In this document: piece by piece, positions 1-11,900 of the stretch
How positions within the stretch are numbered: position 1 is the first letter of the stretch
Layout of the letters: each line of letters starts with the position of its first letter
DNA from: Nemopilema nomurai
Lineage: Eukaryota; Cnidaria; Scyphozoa; Rhizostomeae; Rhizostomatidae
Assembly: GCA_003864495.1 (NCBI GenBank)
Contig: ML133444.1
Span: 322,571 to 386,570, forward strand
Length of the DNA stretch: 64,000 nucleotides
Direction: 5' to 3'
Translations under genes and position numbers: made by a program
Notes under the pieces: generated by a model
Told to the model about the DNA's origin: nothing
What the model saw: the letters and a program-made list of their open reading frames with translations, nothing else
The model's database searches: none

Positions 1-1
1 A

Positions 2-175
2 TTTTATGAGACGATGAAGATGATTATAAACGATTATTCCAACGCCGACGACCCATCAATAAAAGATCACATTGAATTCGTTTTTATTGACAAAGATGAG
101 AATGTTGTGGACAAATTAATTGAGACTGCAAAGCAAATTATCAATAAACATGATGCCTATCCAAAACTCAAATGA
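2..175 (+). CDS. 3' end of a gene, C-terminal macro-domain-like segment (partial)
   Basis: An open frame runs from the window edge to a TGA at 173-175, about 57 residues. The segment has the look of a macro domain C-terminus: an amphipathic helix (ETMKMIINDYS), a loop, a hydrophobic strand (IEFVFIDKDENVV) and a final helix (IETAKQIINKH). Macro domains bind ADP-ribose and often end in this strand-helix order. No signature nucleotide-binding residues are inside the visible part, so the family call is an inference from shape. The gene continues upstream outside the window; whether position 1 is exon or follows a splice site nearby cannot be told. Confidence 0.5.
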   Translation, partial: FYETMKMIINDYSNADDPSIKDHIEFVFIDKDENVVDKLIETAKQIINKHDAYPKLK

Positions 176-625
176 CAGCATTCTGGTGACTTCCTTGTAT
201 AAACATTTGTTATGAAGTTTAAATGATTTATCACCTCTCCTGATCATTATTTCTTGTTTATTTCCAATTCCTGCTTTGTTATTCTGCCCCTTCCCCCTAT
301 AATGAACTCATTTTTGATTCAAAACCTGTCAGTTCACTGCAGTAAATTGAACATAAATAGATGTGTTTGTTTGAAAACTTTACTTTACCAACCTGTACTT
401 TCCATGTTCAATCTCAACCAACTTTTTCTCAACAAACGTTTTAGTGACCCCTCGATTGTCTATTTTGCATCAGCCTGATTATTATGATTCCCAATTATCC
501 AGCAGTCTAGTGTGTACCTTTAGAACTGTTTTTATAGCAGTTTTTAACAGTTTCTAAATGTTGGAGAATGACAGATCTTCTTCAGAATATATTGAAAATC
601 AGAAAAGTAAACACTAAGTGGTAGA

Positions 626-631
626 AATAAA
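626..631 (+). terminator. candidate polyadenylation signal (AATAAA)
   Basis: First AATAAA downstream of the TGA at 173-175; it would give a 3' UTR of roughly 470 nt. The intervening open frames (for example 254-478) look like untranslated sequence. Confidence 0.3.
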
Positions 632-1426
632 GAGCTATGATTTGGAAGATGTGATCCCACATTTTGATTGTGCGAGGCTACACAAAAATGATTAATAAGA
701 TTATTATCTGGGTTATTTTCATTTCTAAGCCCCTGTCAAAAAATGCTTTGGCTGATTTGGATTCTAACATGGTTCAATTTTTCATTCAATTTCATCAAGA
801 TGACAAATCCTTGGAAACCCTAATTCAAACCTTTTGGAAATCTATAAGAAGTATCCGTTAAAGAAGTACACCGTATAAGAAAATCAATTATAAAGAGAAA
901 CAGGTGCTCTATCTGTGTTCCTATTTGCAGATCAACCGAAACGAGTCACAAGACACAATGTACAGCTGAAAAGAACACAAGGCTAAAATCTTTCTTCCAT
1001 CAACCTTTGATGAGATCAATTCACAAACTCTGATAAACTAGAGCATGGTCAGCTTCTTCCACTTTCTAATTTCATTGACAATTAAGGAAAGGATTCCTAA
1101 ATTCATATATCCCATGGTAGCCACCAGCAGCCCTGACCAATGCCTAGAAAGCATTTGTTCCCCCGCCCCCTCGCTAGAAGATGCTGGACTACAAGTATCT
1201 TACTTTGGAAACAATTTCTGAAACTGGATAAACTCTGTGCATTCTGTTGTTTAACACATCAAGAAAAAAGAACATTGATTGTATCTGGAATGAAGGCTTT
1301 AGGCAGGTTTGGTTCAGTTTAAATGGTAAGACCGAAAGGTCATCATGCTGGAAGGGGGCTCTAAGAAGGTTCTGTTATGAAGAAGGGAGGTTGTGAGCTT
1401 GTGCCTGAATAAATGTGTTTTTTTAT

Positions 1427-1598
1427 GCATCAGGCACTGCAGAGGGGGGGGGGGGGGGGCTGAGGGGGCTTTAGCCCCCCCAACGTTAGCAAAAAATGCC
1501 AAATATTTAAACTACCAATAAAGCCTTTTTTTAATGGTTTTAGCCCCCCACCTTTTTTAGACCCCCACTTTTCTCAACGATCCGTGATGCCTGTGCAT
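1427..1598. repeat. possible small inverted-repeat element with G/C homopolymers
   Basis: Short imperfect inverted ends (TGCATCAGGCA at the left, its near complement around 1586-1598) enclose an 18-nt G run near 1443-1461 and several C-rich blocks (TTAGCCCCCC twice). No clean target-site duplication was found. It lies just 3' of the last visible TMEM14 exon. Confidence 0.3.
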
Positions 1599-1754
1599 GA
1601 CAAGCGCTCTGTAGCCTGGCACTTCTTTATAGGGTGGTGAACTTTAGAAATCTATAAACTTATTTAAAAGACCAAGAGTTGCAAAGGCTTAATTCAACTT
1701 GGATTGAGTATTCTCTAACTAATAATGTAATATAAATTTAACCAATATTCTTAC

Positions 1755-2174
1755 CCAGAGAAATCCAAATATTTTTGGGGTTGTGAGATGTTTGGCTGGC
1801 ACCAAATGCAAGAATCAGCCCAAAGACTATGCCAGACATCAAAGACATAGTACTTCCTGTAACAAATTAAAACACTGGGTATCACCATCCTTTAAGGAAA
1901 ACATTTGTCTAGGCCGATTACAATAAAAGTTAAAAATACTGATGACTGAATTTCGATGACTGAATATGGCAATGATCTTGTTGTCACTCCATTGGTTGTA
2001 ATAAATAGAATTGTAAAATAAAAAAGCTAGGTGACAATAAAAAAGAAATCCTGGAACTTTTATAAAAATCTGAGTTACTTGAAGAAACTTACCAGCTTTC
2101 AAAAAACCAATCACGCCACCAACGAGAACTACAAATGAAAAGGCAAAAGACAGGAAATCCATATTTGCCGCCAT
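1755..2174 (-). CDS. TMEM14: TMEM14-family membrane protein, first two coding exons (partial)
   Basis: Exon 1 is 2093-2174 (82 bp) and starts MAANMDFLSFAFSF with a good Kozak context (AAAATGG). It ends in GCTG|GTAAGT. Exon 2 is 1755-1856 (102 bp), entered at TTACAG and left at a GTAAGA donor, with phase 1 at both junctions. The joined 61 residues contain two hydrophobic segments (about 5-26 and 29-46) and the family signatures VGGVIGFLKAGS, SGIVFGLILAFGA and NPKNIW. TMEM14C in vertebrates is a small four-helix mitochondrial inner-membrane protein involved in porphyrin import for heme synthesis. The remaining half (usual motif F-M-P-A-G) was not found below 1755, so the gene may continue past the window edge or be broken. 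Which TMEM14 paralogue it is cannot be decided. Confidence 0.8.
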
Positions 2175-2602
2175 TTTATGGTTTGGTCTCAATAAGATGG
2201 TTTGGAAACCATGGACCAGTTTGAACCGCTCCTCCACAGGGCATGCTTTAGGGGGCTGAGCGGCCTGATAAGCAAACATGCTACAAAAAGCATGGAAAGA
2301 GGCCAAAAATTTCAAATAATTTATTGAGCTGGTCACGCCCAACGATGACACAGATATTACGACAGTAGATAATGCTTGATTCTTGATTTAGAAATATTGT
2401 TTAAAATAATCTTGAGCCGACTTGTCATTTGAAAAAAGACATACACAAGCACACACACACAGAGGGTAGATATACTGACTCACTGCATATTCATTCTACC
2501 TTCTTGTTCAGTAGGGCCCATGTTCATCATCAAGTACATAGTTGTCACTTAAGGTTATGTTCGTTAGGGTATGTATAATTTGGCTGTGTGGATACATAGG
2601 AA

Positions 2603-3298
2603 CATAGGCGCCGACTACGTGGGGGATTGACATGGGGCGCTCAGCCCCCCCCCCCCTCCTGGGAGTTTCGTTTGAAATCCACCACTGGGCTGAAAATTCA
2701 GTGCAAAACAGCTGAAGGAAGGTAAATGTATATTCTAAGTCTCAAAAATGTGAAATTTATCTATTGTTAAAGAATAATTTGAATCAAATAAATCCCTTGT
2801 AAAAAATTTAGTCTAAACTTTCTGTCTCCTACGCCATCTGTTGATATTTTAACTTGTCTTTTGCGGAAATCGAACGGTGCCTTGATGGTCAAACTGATCA
2901 AAGGCAGTAAACCATAACCAATAATTTATAAAAAATGGCATCCCTACTTTGGACGAAAACTCGAATTTAATAGCTCTCACTAAGCATTTGATCGTACCTG
3001 CTTTTCAAGATGGATAAATTTGTTGTGAGACGGACAATAACAAAATGAACAGATGGACAATAACAAAACATTTTTATTCTATCGAAAAAACACTAATCAA
3101 AGAATTGAACTGATGATACTGTAGACCATGATGTAATATCTGCTTTATTTAAATGTTTTGTTTTGTTTTTATACATACTACATATGTTGTATTTCGTTAT
3201 TAAAGCGACAGGGAATTTCTCTACCTTTTAACTTTTTTCATTTTCTTTTCAATTTAAATTTTGAGCCCCCCTGGGAAAAGTAAAAGTCGGCGCCTATG
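2603..3298. mobile_element. hAT-like non-autonomous DNA transposon, 696 bp
   Basis: The element begins CATAGGCGCCGACT and ends with the exact complement AGTCGGCGCCTATG. It is bounded by a perfect 8-bp direct repeat, CATAGGAA, at 2595-2602 and 3299-3306, the target-site size typical of the hAT superfamily. C-rich subterminal blocks (a 13-nt C run near 2645, GCCCCCC near 3265) are in inverted arrangement. No transposase frame is inside. Confidence 0.75.
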
Positions 3299-3306
3299 CA
3301 TAGGAA

Positions 3307-5375
3307 TGATTCCAGACTCGCTATGGAGTTTCGTCCTTTCGACCAAAATTGGATTCTCACGTCACTTTACTTCAGAGAAATGTACCTTTGAAGATGCAAC
3401 TAACTTTGTAGAATAGTAGGAAATTTAACCTCATTCAAATTTATTTTAGTGTCATAAGAATTAAAAATTGAGGCCCTTTTGTAGGCGGGAATCGAAAACA
3501 AACCACCCTAAAAACAAACAATATATGCCATCTATAAAAGACAAAATATCTTTCAAACAAGATATTAAGCTTTTGCTTGCGAGAAACAGAAGCAACAAGT
3601 AATATTCTAGTATCAAACATCACATGGCAACAAGCATAATGAGTATGATTCAAACTGTAGAGAAGCATCCCTATAGATGAAATAAAGCATATTCAATAAG
3701 AGTCCATATTCTAAAAAGTACGCATTTGTCACACCAGCAACATAATATAGAAGCCCCCTCTTTGGAGAGGCCCTATTCGTTTTTAAGCTACTGTTTTCAG
3801 AGGCATTGTAAAAATATGTTTGGGAATATTTACGGTCGAATCTAAAGTCCATAGATTTAGGAACTTCCATTAATTAAATCGAAAATATGTTCAATCTGAA
3901 AAACCACAGCCAAAATTGAGAAATTTTAACGAGCAACAAAAATTCATATGAGCAACTCCTTAGAAGTTATTCCTGTTTAAACGCAAAAGCAAAGAGCAGA
4001 CAAGTATACTAACTCGTATACTAATAATAATACAAGTTTACTAATTTATAGGCAGCTAATTATCGTTATCAAATTTAAGTAGAAATAAGGCACCTTATCG
4101 AAAATTACTTCAAATATACTTAAGCATCTAAAAACACCAAATCGTTGCGGAAAATTTAGAAGTACCAGAAAAACAAAATTCAAATAATGAATATCAGGTC
4201 ATGCTATTACATTTTGCCGAAGAATCAGCAGAGGACTTTCTCTTTGCCTCTTGCTACAAGATCTGTCAGTGGTTTGCAAAAGATGCAGGTCGAAAAAAAA
4301 ACTTAGTCATACTTCAATAGCCTGCATGCAGACTCTACGGAAGATAAAATATCAAGAGGGCGAGCAAAGTCTACCTGGAAGTCATTGAAGACAGGGGATA
4401 CCACCAGACCAAATAAAAATGCAGATTAAGCTGCATATGTTTGAGAAAATGTAAACATGGAGTTTTTTTCGGGAAAATGGGCTCGTCAGACTTTTCAGCA
4501 AAGGAAATGAAAAGCTTACCAAATATTAATTTAGAAATATTAGGGGGTAGAGTAGGAAAAATAGGAGTATGTTGGAACTTAAACACGTTGCAAATCCGTT
4601 GTTACTTTGTTTAATTGAAGTATGTCCTAACTTATACGATAAGTTACATATAAAGGGCCTGGAGAGATAACTTAAGAGAAAACTGACTGATATATGATGT
4701 GAAAGAAATAGAAAATATGAATCCTAACTGCGTATTGACCGGTCTAATAAATAAGCTAGTTGTTAAAACAAAACAAAATTATAATTGAAAATCCAAAGTA
4801 TGTCTTAAAGGTGACTTGATTTCCAAATTTATTGCGTCGCAGATTAGAATTCTTTGTATCTAGGCTTTTCGTATCTAGAAAAAAGAACAAACATTTTGGC
4901 TACAAAAAATGACTTGGTATCCTTTTTAAAATTTAACTACAGACTTGCAAACGCAATCACTTAAAGACGTAGCATTTGAAATTCAATGAGCTGGTTCTAT
5001 TCTATTAAGAAACATTATAAAGAATGTTTGTCAGAGAAAAATTGTTGGATTTATGTAAAGATTTAACAACATAATGAAATGCAAAATCACCATGATCCTG
5101 AAAATTCAGGAAAATAGCACATGAATTCCCTTTAATTTGAATGTCAAGTCTGCAGCGCAAGGCAACTACAAACATAAACAATCAATTCGTTCCCATATCA
5201 ATGCGCTCCTTCATTTAATCACAAATATCAGTTATGTTTGCTTCCATTTATAGCCAGACCTGATTCAAACTACCTGAAACAATTTGATAAACAAGAAAAT
5301 ATACGCTGATTCATACAAAGCAAGGTAAGATGATCCCGGTTTCTGACCAAAATATATTTGGATATTTCCGGACCT
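3307..5375. other. intergenic, no gene seen
   Basis: AT-rich sequence between the 3' end of HBS1L and the TMEM14 start (same strand). Only short open frames without recognisable protein features are present. Confidence 0.5.
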
Positions 5376-5381
5376 TTTATT
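5376..5381 (-). terminator. candidate polyadenylation signal of full-length HBS1L
   Basis: AATAAA on the minus strand about 255 nt past the TAG at 5637-5639, consistent with that stop being in the terminal exon. Confidence 0.4.
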
Positions 5382-5636
5382 GGCATTTCCAGGAACCCTG
5401 GGACAAACGTCCTAATTATTGAAATGGCTCTTATATATGAACCCGGCAAATCAAGAACGCTTATGTGACAACCAATACAAGACAAGATTAAATATTCAAT
5501 TTAAATAACTCGGCTTAATGTAAATCCAAGATACGACCGAAGAGGATGGTGATTAAAAAGAGAATATTCCAAAGCTTAAGCCCCGGCCAAATACTCTCGA
5601 CATTTCACTCGACAACGCTCGGCAACGTTCAGATAT

Positions 5637-5913
5637 CTACAAAGAAGGACAGATCAATGCTAGCTCTTCAAGCAGCAATGAAAGGGAATTGGAGGGCCTT
5701 GATGAGTGAAAGTCGAGTGACATGTCAAGAGCGTTTGGCCAGGGCTTTGAAGTAGTCGCCGAACACACCTCTGTTATGACCCCAGCAGCTATCGTCTTTC
5801 CTCCATAACGAAGCATAAATCTACCTAAAACCTTGTTGTCTTTAAACAGCTCTACACAGACTGGCCGTGCAGTTCGAAGCTCTATAATGGCATTTGCGTG
5901 TTTTCCAAGAAAT
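5637..5913 (-). CDS. HBS1L: terminal coding exon of full-length HBS1L, with possible C-terminal extension
   Basis: Enters at TTTTAG in phase 2 and encodes the last beta-barrel domain (ending [19 protein letters not shown]), where most HBS1L and EF1A-like proteins stop within a few residues. Here the frame continues for about 43 more residues, rich in Ser, Leu and Pro, to TAG. A GAG|GTGTGT sequence at 5768-5771 could instead be a donor to a small unseen last exon. The downstream AATAAA favours read-through to the TAG, but transcript data are needed to choose. Confidence 0.7.
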
Positions 5914-8900
5914 CTAAAAGGAAGTGAATGGAAATGAAGCGGAACTGTGTAGTGCTTTTGTTTAAAATGGCTGATCACTACATAAAATAACTTGCACAAG
6001 CAACACAAACATGGGGGCAACATTGAGCGGATATTAAAGCTTTGATAGAACTGAACTTTAGGTAATGTGATTGAATTGTGTGACAATTCCCGTATTAAGA
6101 AAATTGGAGATTATTTGAAAGTCAATATGGCATTGGTGGGTTAATTTGAAATAATGCATAAAAAATTCAGGTACTGCGAATTTTGAAGGAATATATAATA
6201 CTTATATAGTATATATATATAATTACAAGGCAAATGCTGACATGAGGAAAATTCTTTCCACTCAGAATCCTTTCTACTCCAATTTGCTGCTTCAAACATC
6301 CCCGCTCATTGCACTGAGCCAAACGGCTCAACATCCGAAGGCTGATGAAGACTTCGGTCGAAACGTTTAAGAGTTTTTTTTCTGAATATCTTTATTATTT
6401 TTATTACACTCGGCGCATGAGCTTTTGAAAGTATATAAATATATTTAAATATATAGTAAGGAAAATCTATAGTAAGGAATATATAAAGTAAGCAAATCTT
6501 CAGACTACCTAATTAACGGGACTTTGAATCGCAATCTGAGCAATGATTTGAACAATTACAGTAGATTCTGTTCTGAGTACTTTCAGTCAGTTAATTTAAC
6601 GTACAGGATTATGCATACAAAATAAAAGCAGTGTGACCCTATTAGGAATACGATAACACTCTGTATTAGTAGGCACATCTTCATATTATCTTTTATTTCA
6701 GTTGATTCTGTTATGAGTACTCTCGGAAAATTTTTTTTAATACAGTGTTCATTGATTGCGTATTATAGCTAATCAGGTTTATCTTTTATATTCGTATTCT
6801 CATAACTGAAAATTTTGGAGATTAAAATCCTTGCGGCGATACGCAGAAAAAACTTATGCATAGCTTATTTGGGATCGATTGGGAACAATTTCGCTTTAAG
6901 TTTGAGATCGAGCCAAAATTTCTACATGGCAACACTTATCTTGACGTATGCAGATGACTGGTTTTGAATTGAATGGACTTTATTGAATTTTTTTATATCT
7001 ATTAGCTGAAAACTGGCACACTGGATAATATTAAGAAAATAATTGGGACAAACCGTGGACGCTTTTGGGCAATTTCACCAGTATTTTTGTTAAGTGTGCT
7101 CATAAGCTTCGTTATTGTCGCTGTTTCACTGAGGCTTTGACAGTGAAAAACAACCTAAGAGTTCAGAATATTAGCATGAATTAAAAAAATTTGATAAAAT
7201 GACAGCTGAAAAGAAGCATAATAACTGACAAGTACCTTCTCTAGCTCTTAAGTGCACGATGTAGGGTAATTGATGACTGACACGCTCCTTCTAATCTAAA
7301 ACGGACTACTCAGCATTCTGATGGTTCCAGCAAGAGCGGCGAAATGTTTATGCTCCCCATGTGGTTCCCAGTCTTCTATTCAAAGTGCCATATAAACTAC
7401 TTACCTGTGATTCCTTAATGATTAAAAAACTAAAATAGCTTTAAGTGATTAAAAGATATATAAAACAACACCCAGTATTCCAAAACATAACTCGGAATAT
7501 AGGTTCACATACCATAAATCCTTTGATGATTGGCATCTCCACATTGAAAACGACAATGCGAGCGAGGAACCTTGAAGAAGCTGCGATGGGAATCAACGGA
7601 TCACATAGGATGCTACCGACGCTGCGGGGGAAAGAAATTCCATTATAGATAAGGGGAATCTTTTGCAACTATTTACCCTGGGCCATCATAGGAAATGTAA
7701 CATTATCAAAAGGCTTATAGATTGAATCGGTGGGCGAAGTATAGAGGGGCTGGCATTCGCAACAAACAAGAAGACACCCCATTACAATTGCTAACTAACG
7801 CATAGTCCTCCACCTTCAAACCTATTTTTCAATTTAATGATTACAATTTTATTAGCTAATTCTGTTTAATGGTTTAGGTACCGCCTTGAAGACCCCTGAC
7901 CGGTTTGGAAACTTACGTCCTGGTCTGAAACAGAGTAAACATGACTGGGAATGGTTAACATGACATGACGTCAGTGTTGCGTTTGTGATATAACTGTTTG
8001 GGGATGGACTCTTGCCAGGCTTCAAAGTGGCCCCGAATCAGTCGAATCCAACCTACTACCTGGAGAGCTTGGAGATATAAATTCACAAGAGCCAAAAGAC
8101 TATCACTTACCAAGAGCCAAAAGACTATATACACTATAACATTATTCTTATTCACATAGGTCTCCGTTAATCTTGGAGAGATTGCAATTACAAAAGAGCT
8201 AAAGAGTTTAAATAGAATGAGTAGCATTGATAGGACATACCTAACGTGTGCAACATCAACACCAGTTACTGTCATGGTCACATGATCACCAGCTGCTGCC
8301 CACTTCACGGAGGTATCCCGCATAGCGAGAGCTGGAATAGAAGTAAGTTAGGGATCGAAACAAAACATGTTTACACAACCGTGATTACTGAAAAGCCGTG
8401 CTAACTCTTTGCTACGAGGATAAATGTAACTGCGCTTGAATTGCATAACTAGGCCATTTCCTAGAAGACTCGTTTTCATTTTAGGTGACTCGTTTACATT
8501 AAAGGAGACTAGCTTACATTCTAAGAGACTCGTTTTCATTTTAGGAGACTCGTTTGCATTCCAGGAGACTAGTTTACATTCTAGGGGATTCGTTTTCATT
8601 TTAGGAGACTCGTTTTCATTAAAGAAGACTAACTTACATTCCAAAAGACTCGTTTTCACTTTAGGAGACTCGTTTGCATTCCAGGAGACTAGCTTACATT
8701 CTAGGGGATTCGTTTTCACTTCAGAGACTCGTTTCTGTAACTTCGGGATCAAACTGAATTGAACTGCACAATAAACGAGCATTTGAAAAAGTCTAACAAG
8801 GAATCTAGTTTTGAAGCCCTTGAAATCATACTTCAATTTTCACGTAGATCAATTCAATGCACATTTGAATGAGCCAATGAGCGTGCACGCGGTACCTTTG

Positions 8901-11900
8901 ATGGATCCTTGCTCGCCAGCAGGCATCAGCAGAACCTTGTCTCCGTTTTGCACGTGACCTGCTTCGAGCTTTCCAGCTACGATGAACGCACCGCTTTGGC
9001 CTACATTGGAGAAAACTTTACGTTAACAGGCTTTTAGACAATCAATACTAGTCACATGGTCCTAAATCAGCATCATTGTTCCAAAATAACATCAGTAGAG
9101 ATAAGTGAACAAGTGCTTTGAGGTACAAAATTTCACAATGGCTAGAAAAAGCGGAACTAGTTTTCGCATACTTAAAGTCCTCAGAGTATGCAAACGTCGG
9201 AAAATAACCAAAAGCTGACCGAATAAATAGCCAGATGCGAATCGAAAACACTAGAGGGTGATAAGCAGAGAGGTGATTGGTTAATAGAGATAAGATGCAA
9301 ATAACATGGTACATGTCCAAGTGGGAAATTTACTTAAAAAAAGGAAGCAATGAACACATCCAGCCAACGGAAAAAGGATATCAATAGAGAAGCTACATAC
9401 CTTTATAGACGTCAGAAACACACAGACGAAACGGCTTGTCCATGGGTCTATCTGGTGTTTTAAACTTGTCTAAAATGAAATGGGAAATGTTTTAATACAC
9501 TTCATGGTGATATAAAATGAACATTAGAAGCAAAGGTTTCGCTTTTCCGAAATAGCTCCTGTTGTGATTAAAAGAAAGCAAAGGTTTTTAAAGAAGGTGC
9601 ATTTAAAAGAAGAATTTCTCATCGCTAAAGCTTTTTGAGACAAACATCAATTAACCAAATGCCAGAGCCTTGGCTAGTTTGGCACAAATTGACATCTAAG
9701 AGGCAGAGGTCTGTGAAAATCTCTGCTCCGCCTGCTCGTCCATGACATACTATTGATCTACTAATCATTAATCATTAATCATTCACTTCACAGATTGCTT
9801 CTAGTGTTGCCCCGCACATGACGTCATTATTGGGTTCAAACCGAGGCCCTTTTCTTCCTGGAGCAATTGTCCTCAATATCATCAGTATTACTGGGGTTGC
9901 TTTAAAGGTATTTGCATTGGGGGTAAAAATAGGTTAGCACACCTAGTGCCAGGGGTTGCTTTTCTCTAAAAAGATAGCAGAATATGAATAAGGACTCCTT
10001 CCTCTTAACAGATAGCAAATTATAAAGAGAGGCTATTGCTCTCTAAAGGTTAGTAAGTTATGAAGGGAGGCTACTATTCCCAGAAAAAGTTAAGTTGCTA
10101 AGAAAAGCCTCTTCACTCTAAAAGATAGTTAGTTTTGAAGAGAGGCTCAGTTGCTCCGAATAGATAGCGAATTATGCAAAGAGGGTCCTTTTTTCCTCAA
10201 CAAGGTTATGAAAATTGGTTCCTTTTCTCTCAACAGACAGCTAAATTAAGAGAGGCTCATTTGCTCTCAATAGACAACAGACTATAGATTGCGCTCATAC
10301 CAATTTGTTCGGTCAAGCAAACGCCATTGTACCAGTTGGTCAGCTTGGGTTCCTTGGCTCTCTCAATCAGATTCTCACCCGTCATACCACTGCATGGTAT
10401 ATACGTCACGTCTGATTCCTGTTCCAAGAGAACTCGTCACGATCAGGGGGTACATGTGAGTCTGCTGCACACATTCAAGCATATAGTGGGTCTGGTACCC
10501 AGGGTAACATTCAAGAGACTTCATATAGTTATCAATAATGTGGATCGATGAAGGAGAGTGTGTTCCAAGAGACCATTGCCAAAGTGGTACTACGTTCTAA
10601 TTTTTCATTACTCTGCTAGGATCTTGTGGTATGAAGCAGTCCTTGTTAATCAAGTCACAATTTTGATCCATCTCACAAAACATCAGATGTCATTGACTGC
10701 GATTTAAAGATATTGATTGGCTTAAATATGTCCATCACAGGGCAACCAATCAGAAAAGACTTATTGAATGATACCATTGGACAAGCATTATCGAGTGGAA
10801 TTTTTATACGGATGTAAATGTACAAAGAAAACCTTGAATCCAGCCTGCTTTAGAAAAGTCCTCAGCTTTCCAACAATGTCCTTGTACCGCTCTGAAGACC
10901 ATCCTACCTGCAAATATTTAAAACACACAAGTAATATACAGAATAAGATATCATCTAAATATTGGTTGCTAGAACTACAAAAACAAGCAAAATAAAGTCA
11001 CAGATGTATAAAAGGCGAATATAAATTTATCATTGATTTATTTTCAGTTCATGCCTATCGACATTTATATCTGTGTAGCTCAATGTCCCAAAATACCAGA
11101 ACGGGGAATGAGATGAAAATTATTTAAGTGCAGCTCACATTATCCATTTTATTGACAGCAACAGCAATTTGACTGACTCCTAGCGAGCGCGCTAAAAGTG
11201 CGTGTTCCCGCGTTTGCCCGCCTTGCTCGAAGCCTGATTCAAATTCTCCAACGCTTGCATCAACCACCAAAATGGCGACGTCGGCCTTGAAATGCAGATG
11301 AAACAACTCTTTGTGATAATCATTAACCAATGCTACGCACAACATTTCAACTAGACTACGTCATCGAGCGACGATTATTGTTGCGGGGAAACTGCTGATT
11401 TTAGATATATCACTGCACAAATTAAAGAAGAACGAATGAAAGATGAATAAAGTCTTTTCTGTAAACGGACCTTTTGGGTGGACTACAAGCATGGGAGGCC
11501 ACAGAAAAGCCTATTGATCCTTATCTGAAAGACCGCAATTCGCTCACACGGTAAGGGCTGTCTCTAATAAAAGGGCTCTTCGACTGTTCCTATCCTCCTT
11601 AAGAGCCTGTCCCCGATAAAATTGTCTTTGTAACTGAAATAATTCATACCCCCCACCCCTCCCGAGACCCTTTTTCTAAAGCTGCTTCTAGGTAAAGGAT
11701 TTTCTAAAAAGGGGCAAGCTTTTGTCTTCAAGAAAAAGGGTCATCTGTCCTTTGTACCCCTTTTCCCGTGCTTGCATCTAAGAAAAGAGCCTCTACTCCA
11801 AATCTTGCCATGTTGCCTCCAAGCAGGAATCAACCAACCACTCGTTCCTACCTGGGCCGTGCCTTGAATCATGTTTGGAATGAAGTCCCTGTGACCAGGT

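Noticed and set aside
1020..1135. Minus-strand run GLLVATMGYMNLGI considered as the last TMEM14 exon
   Set aside because: It does not match the F-M-P-A-G-L end of the family and no in-phase acceptor was found.
8348..8836. 162-codon frame with 20-residue repeats on the minus strand
   Set aside because: It is the 20-bp minisatellite read through; the opposite strand is open too, and it lies in an HBS1L intron.
9825..9850. GGTTCAAACCG, a tRNA B-box-like sequence
   Set aside because: No cloverleaf and no A box at the right distance.
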